A stretch of DNA of 64,000 bases from Stictocephala bisonia. Its lineage: Eukaryota; Arthropoda; Insecta; Hemiptera; Membracidae. The stretch spans positions 259,501 to 323,500 of the forward strand of contig JAQJVL010000798.1 of NCBI GenBank assembly GCA_035578905.1, written 5' to 3'. Numbering within the stretch: the stretch's first letter is position 1; each line of letters begins with the position of its first letter. The translations under genes were made by a program, and so were the position numbers. Positions 50,567 to 60,961 of the stretch are shown here, in pieces. The notes beneath the pieces are model-generated. The model did no database searches and had not been told where the DNA came from. It saw only the letters and a program-made list of their open reading frames with translations.

Positions 50567-51230
50567 TAGGAATGGCATCGATATATTGGAAATATGGATA
50601 AATATGTTTCAATATATCGATATTTACTCTCGATAATACCGGCCATATTGATATTTTGGTCCGATATATAATATCACTAAATATTGACGTGTTTCTCTTT
50701 CATCAAAATCATCACAATACGAAAAAACATATTTAAATTGCATTTTATGCGTACAAAAACATGCATTGAAATAATAAAACAACTTTATTTAGTGTTTTAC
50801 GTGAGATGAACGCACTTATATGTAGTTTAGTGAATTACTTAGTTTAATTTTTAGTGTTTATAAGCAGCCTAGTGTCATTTTTAAATCTAGAAAACAAAAA
50901 TAACAATGTTATTACATTATTCCTTTACAATTACTTTAAAAGTATAATTATTTTGATTTTTTTTCATTCAACCTCACAGACTACAACTTGTTTCATTAGA
51001 TGAGTGTATTTAGTTTTTACATTCAATTGGCTATTCTAAATAGTGACAAAAAAACATGATGAATGATTTTTAATCATGAAATAAGAGTTAGTGCGTCATT
51101 CAAAACAGATAAATAATTTACTATTCGATATATCGGTTACCCGATTTATAGATTTTTTCTTTCGATATTATTGTTAGATCGATATCTGGTTTTCAATAAA
51201 TCGATATGTAGAAAATATTAGCCATCCCTA
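50567..51230. mobile_element. hAT-type MITE, copy 2
   Basis: The ends TAGGAATGGC and GCCATCCCTA and the subterminal ATATCGATAT clusters match the other two copies. The target duplication is decayed (CTTACACT against TCTAAACT), suggesting an older insertion. Confidence 0.85.
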
Positions 51231-51480
51231 TCTAAACTTGAAGTTGATGAACAGTATATGGAGATAAGAGCTACCAGTGTCTTAATCTGAACATATCTTA
51301 CGTTAATTGGTCTAACTTTTTTAGAAACTAAGCTGTAACTGCAACGAAAATCCCTATTCTAAGTTTCATCATCATAAATTAACGGTATGTGTGTCCTTTA
51401 TGTAGTTATCAACCCCTTGTTGGTAAGGTGGGGAGATGGCCACCAAATCGTAAACCCTCTATTTGAAGATAAGATGATAG

Positions 51481-51925
51481 TCGGCACTGGTGGCGCAGTG
51501 CTGTAACCCAGCTACATGAGGACAAAGTGTTCGATAGATTGTAGGCGATAGGTTACATGCTCGATCCTCTTAATACCGACACGGCGTCCGCTCAATGGTT
51601 GCCATCGACGTGGGCACTACTATAGAAGTCTGGGGTGTCCATGTTGGATAGTAGTCAAGGTTCAGATGTTGTGTAGGGAAGAGAACTGAGTGTCAGACTT
51701 GTCAGTTACCTGAAAATCAGACCAACACTACGTGGTTCGGATTCCACGTAAATCTGTAGGTCCTATAGTTACCCTTGCTATTGCGCTATTAATAAATAGT
51801 CTGAGATAAGTCGAACTCACATAGTAACAACGACTACACTCGTTCATTTACACTCATAATCCCTCATATTCGCCGATATCTCCACGATCAGCGTCTTAGA
51901 AATGAATAATAATAATGAATAAAAC
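51481..51925 (+). mobile_element. SINE (family 1), best full-length copy
   Basis: It starts GTCGGCACTGGTGGCGCAG, with an A-box-like TGGCGCAGTGCTG and a B-box-like GCTCGATCC about 70 bp on. The body includes TACGTGGTTCGGATTCCACG, and the end is CGTCTTAGAAATGAATAATA with a short AAT-rich tail. Related copies lie at 4.6, 19.7, 24.4, 45.4 and 49.8 kb. Confidence 0.78.
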
Positions 51926-52368
51926 GGTTATTTTAAGACTACAACCAACTTTCAAACATACAGAACATAAAGAAGCTCTAGAAGGTAGCAGATATAATAC
52001 AGACTTTCATTTCTAACATAAACACAATAGACAGATTATTTACTGAATATTCGTCAGAAGTGACAGGAAAAAGAAACCGGAACAACCTGGTCCAATAAAA
52101 GAATGAGACCTCATTCGGAAGGGATTAAATGATTTCGGGTGCAAAGAAAAGCTTAATTATCAAAACAGCGTTGACTGTAACTCGTGTACACTGATTGGGC
52201 CCGATCTTAATTTTAATAATTAAAGCTATATCTTACGTACTTAAAAAAAATCATTAGATGGTTTTTGGAATTGAATTTAAGGCTTTAAATGGCCGGAAAG
52301 CAACTTCAGTCCCTATATGAGCTGGAGAAAACATTATGACCTTGATGTCTCACCTAACCGTCCTATGT

Positions 52369-52942
52369 ACAGGGTGTTTGGAAACTCTTTAGCCAAACTT
52401 TGGGATTTAGTTCTGAACATAGAAACAAACAAAACATTTCATGTAATAGTATGGCCTATCTCGCTTCGTTAAACGTCTGCCCCTTTGGGTTTGTGATTTT
52501 TATAAATAAATAACTCTGGAACTATAAATGCCACAGATTTCAAATGTTTCATACTTAGGAAGTCTGATAGCACGTAAACTTACAATGGTTTTTTATATTT
52601 TTTGTTCAACAATTTGGAAATCGCTTACGTTTTAAAAATTAAAGATTTACAAAGAAAAAAACATTTATTTTCCTATCCTAAGCTATTTCCAAACGGCCGA
52701 ACAAAAAAATATCGAAATTCATTCTACGTTTAGCTGCTATCAGACTTCTTAAGTATGCAAATTTAAAAATCTGTAGTACTTATAGTTCTTGAGTTATTAT
52801 TTTTTTAATAAAAACCATAAACACATGGACAGACGGTTAACGGAGCAAGATATACCATACTGTTAAATGACATATTTTGTTTGTTTTTTATGTCCAGAAC
52901 TAAATCCCAAAGTTTGGCTAGTGAGTTTCCAAACACCCTGTC
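52369..52942. mobile_element. Foldback MITE with long inverted arms
   Basis: Two arms of roughly 130-150 bp run from 52369 and back from 52942. The outer ends ACAGGGTGTTTGGAAACTC and GAGTTTCCAAACACCCTGT are exact inverses. Next come inverted blocks around CCAAACTTTGGGATTTAG and further in around CCATAAACACATGGACAGAC. The arms make almost half the element. The open minus-strand frame at 52805-53062 lies mostly in one arm and is not treated as coding. Confidence 0.82.
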
Positions 52943-53375
52943 TATCACTCTTAATAAAAGACAAATAATACATTTTATAACTGGAATATTAAAAACAAGG
53001 TATACTAAAGTGCCTTCAGTTATCTTTAGGTACTGCATATTTACATAACGTCTTCTATTCAAATTCTGAATGACTTATTATATGTTCATAGTTTAGTTAT
53101 TTTATTCAAAAACGAGCTTCGGAGATATATCTAGTAATAAACTAAATCAATTGTTCCATTGAATTCCTCGCATCGTATTAATAATAGTAGATTTAGAAGA
53201 GCCTGCTATTAGAGAATGAATTGTAAGATTTATTTTAAGAAGTTACAATAAGCTGTCAAAAAAGTCTCGCATTCCTCCGCCGAAAAGGTTTGGATGCTTG
53301 ATGTTGAATTACTTGAAAATGTTTAACTTTTTCGGTAGTCTAACTCCACATTCCAACTCTAATATTGTACAGATT

Positions 53376-53398
53376 GTACATTGATTGTATGTTTGCAG
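53376..53398 (+). other. 3' splice acceptor of the LIM exon
   Basis: A T-rich stretch ends in GTTTGCAG directly before the first coding base at 53399. The reading frame of the LIM domain becomes continuous exactly here, which fixes the boundary. Confidence 0.85.
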
Positions 53399-53540
53399 GT
53401 TCTGCGTCGGAGACAGGTTTTATCTTTGCGAAAACAAGATTCTCTGCGAGTACGACTACGAGGAACGTCTGGTGTTTGCCAACATGGCGTACAACCCTCC
53501 CAGCATCGCGCAGCTCAAGAGGCACACTAGCCATCTACCG
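53399..53540 (+). CDS. Bx: Internal exon of a LIM-only protein (Beadex/LMO): end of the second LIM domain
   Basis: This 142-bp exon completes a codon with its first base and then encodes 47 residues starting FCVGDRFYLCENKILCEYDY. It is the C-terminal half of a LIM zinc-binding domain. The last zinc ligands are visible as C-x2-D (exon residues 16 and 19), followed by a tail reading YNPPSIAQLKRHTSHLP. From memory, FCVGDRFYLCENKILCEYDYEERLVFA is nearly identical to LIM2 of insect Beadex/dLMO, a nuclear LIM-only cofactor that binds Chip/LDB and competes with LIM-homeodomain factors such as Apterous. The intron before it splits the arginine codon after its second base; the exon ends on a codon boundary. 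It is bounded by TTTGCAG and GTAAGC. The ATG at 53385 lies in intron and is not a start. LIM1, the first half of LIM2 and the terminal exon were not found in this window. A LIM-homeodomain gene is less likely from the sequence of the LIM2 end. Confidence 0.92.
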
Positions 53541-53546
53541 GTAAGC
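53541..53546 (+). other. 5' splice donor of the LIM exon
   Basis: The donor reads CCG/GTAAGC, close to consensus. LIM homology and sensible tail codons stop at this point. The frame stays open into the intron to 53627, so a retained-intron form would end about 29 residues later. Confidence 0.85.
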
Positions 53547-53922
53547 CCTACCGCCACTATATTCCTCAATACACAACACATATACTACATTCCAATTATA
53601 AAACAATTCATGAAATGTTGTTTATAAAAATTTTTTTTAACCCTTCAAGTGGTTTGGCATATTATTACGCCATTGCTTATTTAAGCGAAAATGACTAGAA
53701 AAGCATTTTAAATTATAGAAAGTAAAATCATAAAATAAACATTAGGGCTTATGAAACTTATACACTGATAATAGAACTAATATTTAAAGCCTATTTGACA
53801 TAACTAAAAATCAGAAAATCAATTATGCTTTTTTAACTTTGTAAAAAGATTATTTCAGAATCTACTAATTATCTACGAAGTTAACACTCGTTTTCTTCTT
53901 TGTTTATACTTTTAACGTTAAG

Positions 53923-54457
53923 AATAAATGGTTCCAAATAATTGGCACAAACATTTCCCTGTATGAAACACTACAAAATGTTGAAAGTTACCAGTTTGAT
54001 TTCCAACTGTGTTCTTCCAAAGCTCAAAAACTAGTCAAGTTAGAGACATTCTGTTTTACTCAATTATTTTATATTGTAATTCACATCTTTCCTGAAATTT
54101 TATCAAAGTAGTTAGTCTTTTTATCAAAATGTGCCGTCTTTTTATAAAATTCTATTTATGTATGTTTTTTGCCCATAAAAGTTATAAAAACTAAAATTTC
54201 AAAAAAGTGAAAAAGTTGTCTGGAGGTATTGACTAAATACTCCTACATACCAAATTTCATAAAAATGAATCCAACCGTTTGGTCTCCAGCGAACTGCACA
54301 TACACACAGACAGATAACAAAAAGTTTTGGTTTAAAAAAAAAACACTTTTTTGAATTCATGGGACCCTAAAATGGATTTTTATACCAACTTGTACAAACA
54401 CTTTTTTTGGACGTTCACAATACTTTCTCTATGCTAACGCATGTGGGAGAAAGTAAA
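53923..54457 (+). repeat. R1 repeat, copy I, in the intron after the LIM exon
   Basis: Full length, from AATAAATGGTTCCAAATAAT to CGCATGTGGGAGAAAGTAAA. It starts about 380 bp downstream of the LIM exon donor. Confidence 0.87.
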
Positions 54458-55129
54458 AAAAAAGTGTTTCTAATTTGTTCATAAAAACTTCTAACATTTT
54501 GTTTATTTAAATTTTACAATCTACTGTTTTATATTTGGTTTTGTTTTGTAAGACGAAAATAAATGTTAGGCTAAACGATAATTTTGTAATGACAGACAAT
54601 TTCAAATACAATAGTGTTAATATCCTGGGCCGCAACAAAAGTGAATGAATATAACACAAAGGATAATTAATGATAGAGCGAGCGAATCTTCGGACAGAAG
54701 AGGTGTCGATCAATCAGGACACAAAGGACTCGGTGGATCCTGCTCCAGGAGGGCGTTGATCCTGTGACTATCGTCGCTACAGTTTGCTGACGTCAAATAT
54801 TGAAACTTTTGATTTATTGTTGATTTAACGAAATCAGACATATGATATTTCCATACATACTATGATTTTTCTATTCATGTATTACGTGATTACTTTCTTC
54901 AATTATAATCACAATAGTAACAATGATAACAACAATAACAAACTGCCTTGATTTCAACAGTGTTATTTTTAAATTAAAATATCTAATATGATTAAAATTA
55001 TTTGTTTTTCAAGTAAAGAGTTAATATTTCCCGCTGGATGTATAATTCTACTGTTAAATTACCATTGTGAACATGTTATTCTACAGAACCACTGTAAGTA
55101 TGTAACAACTAGATACTAGCCCTACCACC
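54458..55129. other. Intronic stretch between R1 and the 43-bp satellite
   Basis: A GC-richer unique segment at 54690-54800 includes GCTGACGTCA. The rest is AT-rich with no feature. Confidence 0.4.
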
Positions 55130-56650
55130 CACCATTTAGACGAATATAACTACTAACGGCTCTCCTACCTACCATTCAGACGTAGTTTACAACTACTAAC
55201 GACTCTCCCACCTACCATTCAGAAGTAATCTACAACTACTAACGGCTCTCCCACCTACCATTCAGACGTAGTTTACAACTACTAACGACTCTCCCACCTA
55301 CCATTCAGAAGTAATCTACAACTACTAACGGTTCTCCCACCTACCATTCAGACGTAGTTTACAACTACTAACGGCTCTCCCACCTACCATTCAGAAGTAA
55401 TCTACAACTACTAACGGCTCTCCCACCTACCATTCAGACGTAGTTTACAACTACTAACGACTCTCCCACCTACCATTCAGAAGTAATCTACAACTACTAA
55501 CGGCTCTCCCACCTTCTTACGTACACTGCAACCACTAATGACTCTCCCACGCACCATTCTGAGGTAAACCACTACAAACGGTTCTCCTTCTCACCCTTCT
55601 GTCGTTCAAACTACTAACAGCTCACCCACAACTACTAACAGCTCTCCCATCTACCATTCAGACGTAATCTACTACTACTAACGGCTCTCCCACCTACCAT
55701 TCAGACGTAAACTACAACTACTAACGCCTCTCCCATCTATTGTTCAGACATAATCTACAACTACTAACGGCTCTCCCACCTACCAATCAGGCGTAATCAC
55801 TACTACTAATGGCTCTCCCACCTACCGTTCATACGTAATCTACAACTACTAACGGCTCTCCTACCTATAGTTCAGACGTAATCTACAACTGCTAACGACT
55901 CTTCCACCTACCTTTCAGACATAATCTACAACTACTAACGGCTCTCCCGCTTACCATACGTAGTTTACAACTACTAAAGGCTCTCCCACCTACCATTCAG
56001 ACGTAATCAACAACTACTAACAGCTCTCCCACCTACCATTCAGACGTAATCTACTACTACTTACGGCTCTCCCACCTTCTTACGTACACTGCAACCACTA
56101 ATGACCACTGTTCAGACGTTCTTAGCTACTAACGGCTATACCATCCACTCTGCTGACTTAAACCACTCCTAAAGGACCTCCCACTAACGCTACAAACGTA
56201 CATTACTACTAATAGTTTTCTCACCCAACTTTATCAGATAAATGACTAATAATAGCTCTCACACTAAAACCTCCTTACAATCACTATTACTGCCGGGTCT
56301 CCACACATCCTTCTAATGCACACCACTACTAACAGCTCTTCCAATTACCCTTCAGACTTACAAAAATAGATTAAAGGCTCTCCCACCAGTCATAGACGTA
56401 CACCACCAGTAACAGGTCTGCAACCCACCATCCTGATGTTCAATTATATCACCAAATCTCCAAACCACCCTTCAGAAGTACACCACTACTAATGGTTCTT
56501 CCTTCCATCCTCCCGACGTTTACAACTACTAACAGCTTTCTAAACTACCCTTAGATGTACAAAAATACTACTGGCTTTCCCCACCCATCTTCTAGGCGTA
56601 CACACTCACCCATCAGACCTACACAACTACTAAAGGTCCTCCTCTTCAGA
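55130..56650 (+). repeat. 43-bp satellite with dimeric higher-order structure
   Basis: The unit is about 43 bp: CTACTAACGRCTCTCCCACC, TACCATTCAGA, then either CGTAGTTTACAA (type A) or AGTAATCTACAA (type B). At 55180-55515 types A and B alternate strictly, giving an 86-bp higher-order repeat. Units become diverged and irregular toward 56650. The segment TTCTTACGTACACTGCAACC occurs at both ~55514 and ~56075. Confidence 0.92.
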
Positions 56651-56865
56651 GGTTCATCACTGCAAATACAAAAGGAAATTACCAAATTAAAGGATTTTTA
56701 TGAGTAGACCCATAATTCCAATTGAAATCTCCAAATTTTTTACTTTATCTCAACTACAACTGCAGCAAACAACCTCCCCACTACACAGAGCCATTTGAAT
56801 TAGTGATTATAAAAAACGCAAATAATAATACGAAATGACACGAAATCCCGTGTCACTTCGTACCT

Positions 56866-57110
56866 TTGAATTAATGATACGAGAGTAGGCAGTTAGTAAA
56901 ACACAATATACAGTTACACGGCAAATGCAGGCAATGTGAACAAAGCAATGGTTGTAAAACACGGGAACAACGCAGGTATCTGTGACAGGTGTCAGGTGTA
57001 TGAGTGAAGCTGTCAGCCACACGGGACAGTGCTGCACTCAAGCGGTCGACTAAACAATTACACTGTCATACACTACTCTCATCCCGTTTTACGGGCACTT
57101 ATTTCATTTC
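56866..57110 (-). repeat. Repeat Y, inverted young copy
   Basis: By eye, only about five differences separate this from 9598-9812 over ~210 bp, including CCTGACACCTGTCACAGATA and GTTCACATTGCCTGCATTTG. To its left lies a near-palindrome CGAAATGACACG/CGTGTCACTTCG (56831-56860). Confidence 0.8.
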
Positions 57111-57254
57111 AACGTTCTGTATTCACGTGTCGGATCAGAGGGGGAAACATTATCTAAATTGTAATCTTTAGAAAAACATATTATTTTGCAGATATTTTCT
57201 TTGATCCGGAGCAAAAAGTCCTAAATAGAGGGAGACGAAGTTTTTCTTTGATGT

Positions 57255-57550
57255 CAATACCATTGTACGTGTAAATTCAATACCACTGTACGTGTATGAG
57301 TGGGCGGGTGGGTCAATACCACTGTAAATGTATGTGTGGGCAGGTGGGTCAATACCACTGTACATGTGTGGGTGGGTTAATACCACTGATCGTGTATGGG
57401 TGGGCGGGTAGGTCAAGACCAATACACCGAGACGGATGCACGGATGAATCATGGGGTGGGTTAATACCACTGATCGTGTATGGGTGGGCGGGTAGGTCAA
57501 GACCAATACACCGAGACGGATGCACGGATGAAGGTGCATCCGTCTCGGTG
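57255..57550 (+). repeat. Minisatellite with 78-bp duplication and perfect palindrome
   Basis: Units of AATACCACTGTACGTGTATG plus GGTGGGCGGGTGGGTC are followed by a perfect duplication of a ~78-bp segment ending in CACCGAGACGGATGCAC. After the second copy an exact inverse arm follows (57534-57550). Confidence 0.9.
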
Positions 57551-57674
57551 CTGCATCAGCTCTGAGCATTAGTATCAATCTTAGCATTAGTAACTGTCTA
57601 GGTGTAACCTAAAGCCTAAACAACCTGAATTCTAAACCCATTGTTGTCTAGGTTAGCCCTATTGCCCCTGATGG

Positions 57675-58337
57675 TGGGGATGGCAACGATATATAGATAT
57701 ATCGGAAATATCGATGAATATTCTTCGATATATCGATATAGTAGTATCGATATTTTCTTTCGATAATATCGTTAATTGGTCCGATATATCATATCATTAA
57801 ATATTGGCGTTATTCTCTCTCCTTAAACCATTACTGTTCAAGGAAAATCACATTTAAATTGTCTCTTATGCGTACAAAACATGCATTTAAATAGTAAAAG
57901 TAACCTTATTTAATTTGTTTTATGTGAGGTTAACACACTAAAATTTTGTTTATTGTAGACCAGTTGGTGGATGTTTAGTTAGCCTAATGGCCTTTTTAAA
58001 TATGAATACAAAAATCAATGTTTTTACATAATTCTTTTATTATTATCCTAATAATTAAAGTTATAGTTATTCTTATTTTGAATTTTTTCATTCAATCACA
58101 CAGACCAAAACTTGTGCCTTGTAGATAAATGTATTTATTTTTTACATTCAGTAGGCTATTCCAATAGTGGCAGCAAAACATGAGTGCATTTTGGTCATAA
58201 CATAAGAGATAGTGCATAATTTTAAACAGATAAATCACTTACAATTCGATATATCGGGTAATTACTATTCATTCGATATTATCATTAGATCTATAATTCT
58301 ATATATAGATATATATCAAAAATATTTGCCATCCCTA
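57675..58337. mobile_element. hAT-type MITE, copy 3
   Basis: The ends are TGGGGATGGC and GCCATCCCTA, flanked by CCTGATGG and CCTGGTGG (7 of 8 matching). It has the same clustered GATATATCGATA motifs at both ends. The inner 3' part extends into an unrelated-looking open frame that is not considered coding. Confidence 0.88.
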
Positions 58338-58668
58338 CCTGGTGGTCCTCTCTTGTGGAGTATTTATGTACCATCCCTAGTGTCAATTCCAGCTTCGTCT
58401 GACCCGCCTAAGCCTTTTAATTTTAATTTTGCCAATTTCAGGGTCATTAAAGATATTTCTCAGTTCTCTACACCAATTTCTGGCTTAGCAGCAGTATAAA
58501 TAACTAAATAAATGATACAGTTAATAATTGTTAGTTTTAGTTTAGATATTAAATAACTGATGAATTTAAACTTTATTTCTCTACTGTATTTACTATTAAT
58601 TAAAATCATGATTAGAGAGAATATGTCAGCAATACTGAAGTAAATTATTCTAATTTGTTTTATTAAAC

Positions 58669-58797
58669 TTCACTCAGCAGTTCGCCTGAGTCTGTGGGCC
58701 TGTGCGTTAGCTTTATTTAACGAGTGAAGCTCGATTGAGAATTTGAACCTTGGACAATGCAGTCCCCAGCCCTTAGCCAATAAGCCACTATGACATT
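58669..58797 (-). mobile_element. tRNA-derived SINE (family 2), copy 2
   Basis: The minus strand has GTGGCTTATTGGCTAAGG (A-box region), GGTTCAAATTC (B box), and the same tail CTTCACTCGTTAAATAAAGC as copy 1. Confidence 0.72.
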
Positions 58798-58984
58798 AAA
58801 GTTTATCTTCATTATTTATCACTTTAAAGTAGCCTATAAATTCAGAAGAAACTTCTGAGGATTTTTAATCACTGAAATAAGATTACGTCATAATACTGCT
58901 TATGACCAACGATAAAAATTTTGTAAATCTTATTGTAAACAACAATCTAGTTTGTAAAATCTTCCCATGTACAGGAGATCCCAT

Positions 58985-59095
58985 CACTAATGTTAGAGGT
59001 TGGGTGGGTAGGATGGTCATAACCAATGTACGTGTATTAGTGGGTGGGAGGATCATTACCAATATAAGTCTATGGGTGGGTTGGTCGGCATCATA
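58985..59095 (+). repeat. Short minisatellite of the same core
   Basis: Three diverged units contain ACCAATGTACGTGTATTAG, GGTGGGAGGATCATTACC and ATGGGTGGGTTGGTC. Confidence 0.7.
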
Positions 59096-59224
59096 AGTCG
59101 TTACGATACACCAGTCCCTCTGCAAAGATGAAGTGATTTTCCCTGTACAAAGTAGTTGATAAAAAACCAAAATGTTTAAAAAATACACTCCGAAGAATTC
59201 TGTTTAAACTCAAGGCTGCTCCTT

Positions 59225-59470
59225 CTGCCTGTCAACAATTCCAAAAGCCTATCTCACCTGCGGAGAGAGATCTCTCCGTTATCTTTACGTCCTACGTATT
59301 TAAGTTGTACCCTTTCTCCCGCCATAAATCTGGCGGGAAAATGCACTCTGTTTGCTCGTTAGGGAAGCCACCTGGTCGTCAGCGGTAAGGAAAATAAATG
59401 GCGACTGCACTGTCTCCGGAACAACTCTTTGTCGCGAACACTTGATTTATTCCTGCATCCTCTACGCCCC
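59225..59470. promoter_or_regulatory. Candidate regulatory block with paired E2F-like sites
   Basis: TCCCGCCA and TGGCGGGA (about 59318-59340) form an inverted pair around TAAATC. With the outer bases these read TTTCTCCCGCC and GGCGGGAAA, both E2F-like. A near-palindrome CGGAGAGAGATCTCTCCG lies just upstream. GC is higher than in the surroundings, with no frame. Confidence 0.3.
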
Positions 59471-60539
59471 TGTTAAAAGTATCTCTGAACATTTAATCCA
59501 ACTGTGACGTGCTGAAAAATATCGCATCATGAAGCCTACATTTTTGCGCACCTAAGACAAGTGAAGCAAGATAGATAAAATTAGAGCATTTTAAAAGAAA
59601 TGTTTAATAGATTGTTAAAAATGTCCTTTATAGTTATACAAAACTACTAAAGTGAAATTAAAATTGTAAAATATATTTAGTGTGTTCTACAACTGGAGTA
59701 AACTAAGTAAATAACTTTTATAAGTAATACAAACTGTAGTAGATAAAAACACATACTGAAAAGTCGGTCAAGTAGGATTAGTAGACAACAGATCATGTTT
59801 TAAAGGGTAATTTTCCTCATTAATTGCATCTGGAATATGGTGTTCTGCAAGGTTCTGTTATTGGGTCGGTACTTTTTACTGTCTAGGATTGGTCCATCGG
59901 GATGTTTTGAATTAACAGTTTGTGTAATTAATTTAAATGTATGTTATGTAATATTATACAATTTAATGAATAATATGTTTTAAAAGTTGTAAGAAGGTTA
60001 AAATATACACTCTAAAACGTAGATTCAAAAATACAGTTTGTAAAGAGAAAGATTTATAAAATGTTTGGTATATGCTTGAACAATGTTCAATTAAGGGTCT
60101 TATTTATTTACTTTCTTGACCTAAACATTTGTCATATTTATCTAATCGTTGTGGTCAACCAATTATAGAGATACGAATATGTTTCAGTAATGTAATTTTG
60201 GGTAATTACATAACCGAAACATACTCGTTATGCATCGGTAATGTATCGTTATATATTCGATGGATGAGATGATATATATCTACGGTAGGCATTGTTATGT
60301 ACTAAGTATACTTTTTACTAGAAGTTCCAAACTAATTAATAATTTTATTATTTCTGTATAACACTACTTATTGGGTAAAGTTATTAACTAGTTTAATTTT
60401 TTTATTTATTTGTAAGTGGCTGCCAAATAATCATATGTGAATATACAGCTGATTTCCTTTAAAATTTACATAACTCTAATAAGGATCGCAACGGACATAT
60501 TTAGTATATGAATTAGTTTTTAGTTTTAAAACCAGTTTC
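59471..60539. other. AT-rich stretch, nothing recognised
   Basis: No gene, element end or array was seen. Confidence 0.6.
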
Positions 60540-60894
60540 ATCCATCCATATCATCTTCCTCTCCTGGGTCTGGGTGGTAACTAGATCTCTCCATCATGTC
60601 TTAGCCACCCTATCTCACAGTTCCGTCCATACATCCATCCATATCCTCTTCCGTTCCGCTTATTCCCAAGTCTGAGCGTTGACTTGGCCTCTCTATTTTG
60701 TCCAATAACCCACAGTTCCTCTTCCTTCACCATCTTGCAGCTCCCTCCTCTCCTCTCCACATTCCTCTTCGCCCCATCAATACACCTTCTTCTAGGTCTT
60801 CGTCTGGGTCCTATCCCCTCAACAACAATTGAATAAGGCATATTCTCTTCTTACATTCTTCTCACATGTCCGTACCATTTTATTGTTGCCTTAT

Positions 60895-60900
<6 letters not shown>
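60540..60900 (-). pseudogene. RTE-type LINE, degraded C-terminus
   Basis: Minus-strand translation gives IKWYGHVRRM, a stop, then a frame with GPRRRPRRRCIDGAKRNVERRGG (60581-60841). The pattern W-x-GHV-x-RM followed by a basic R-x-RP-x-x-R-W-x-D block is the hallmark of the C-terminal region of RTE-like and related LINE polymerases. At least one stop breaks the frame upstream. The downstream end, reading DKIERPSQR in one frame, is shared with the tandem array at 62.97-63.30 kb. Confidence 0.75.

Positions 60901-60960
<60 letters not shown>
60897..60960 (+). repeat. C-run plus (CT)n microsatellite
   Basis: A run of Cs is followed by about 27 TC dinucleotides, directly beside the degraded LINE at 60540-60900. 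Confidence 0.95.

Positions 60961-60961
<1 letters not shown>

Noticed and set aside
53340..53534. 64-codon minus frame over the LIM exon
   Set aside because: Antisense shadow of the exon.
55130..56650. Possible CRISPR-like array
   Set aside because: Head-to-tail 43-bp units with no spacers; a satellite.
57168..57587. 139-codon minus and 89-codon plus repetitive frames
   Set aside because: Artefacts of the GTACGTG/GGGTGGG minisatellite and its 78-bp duplication.
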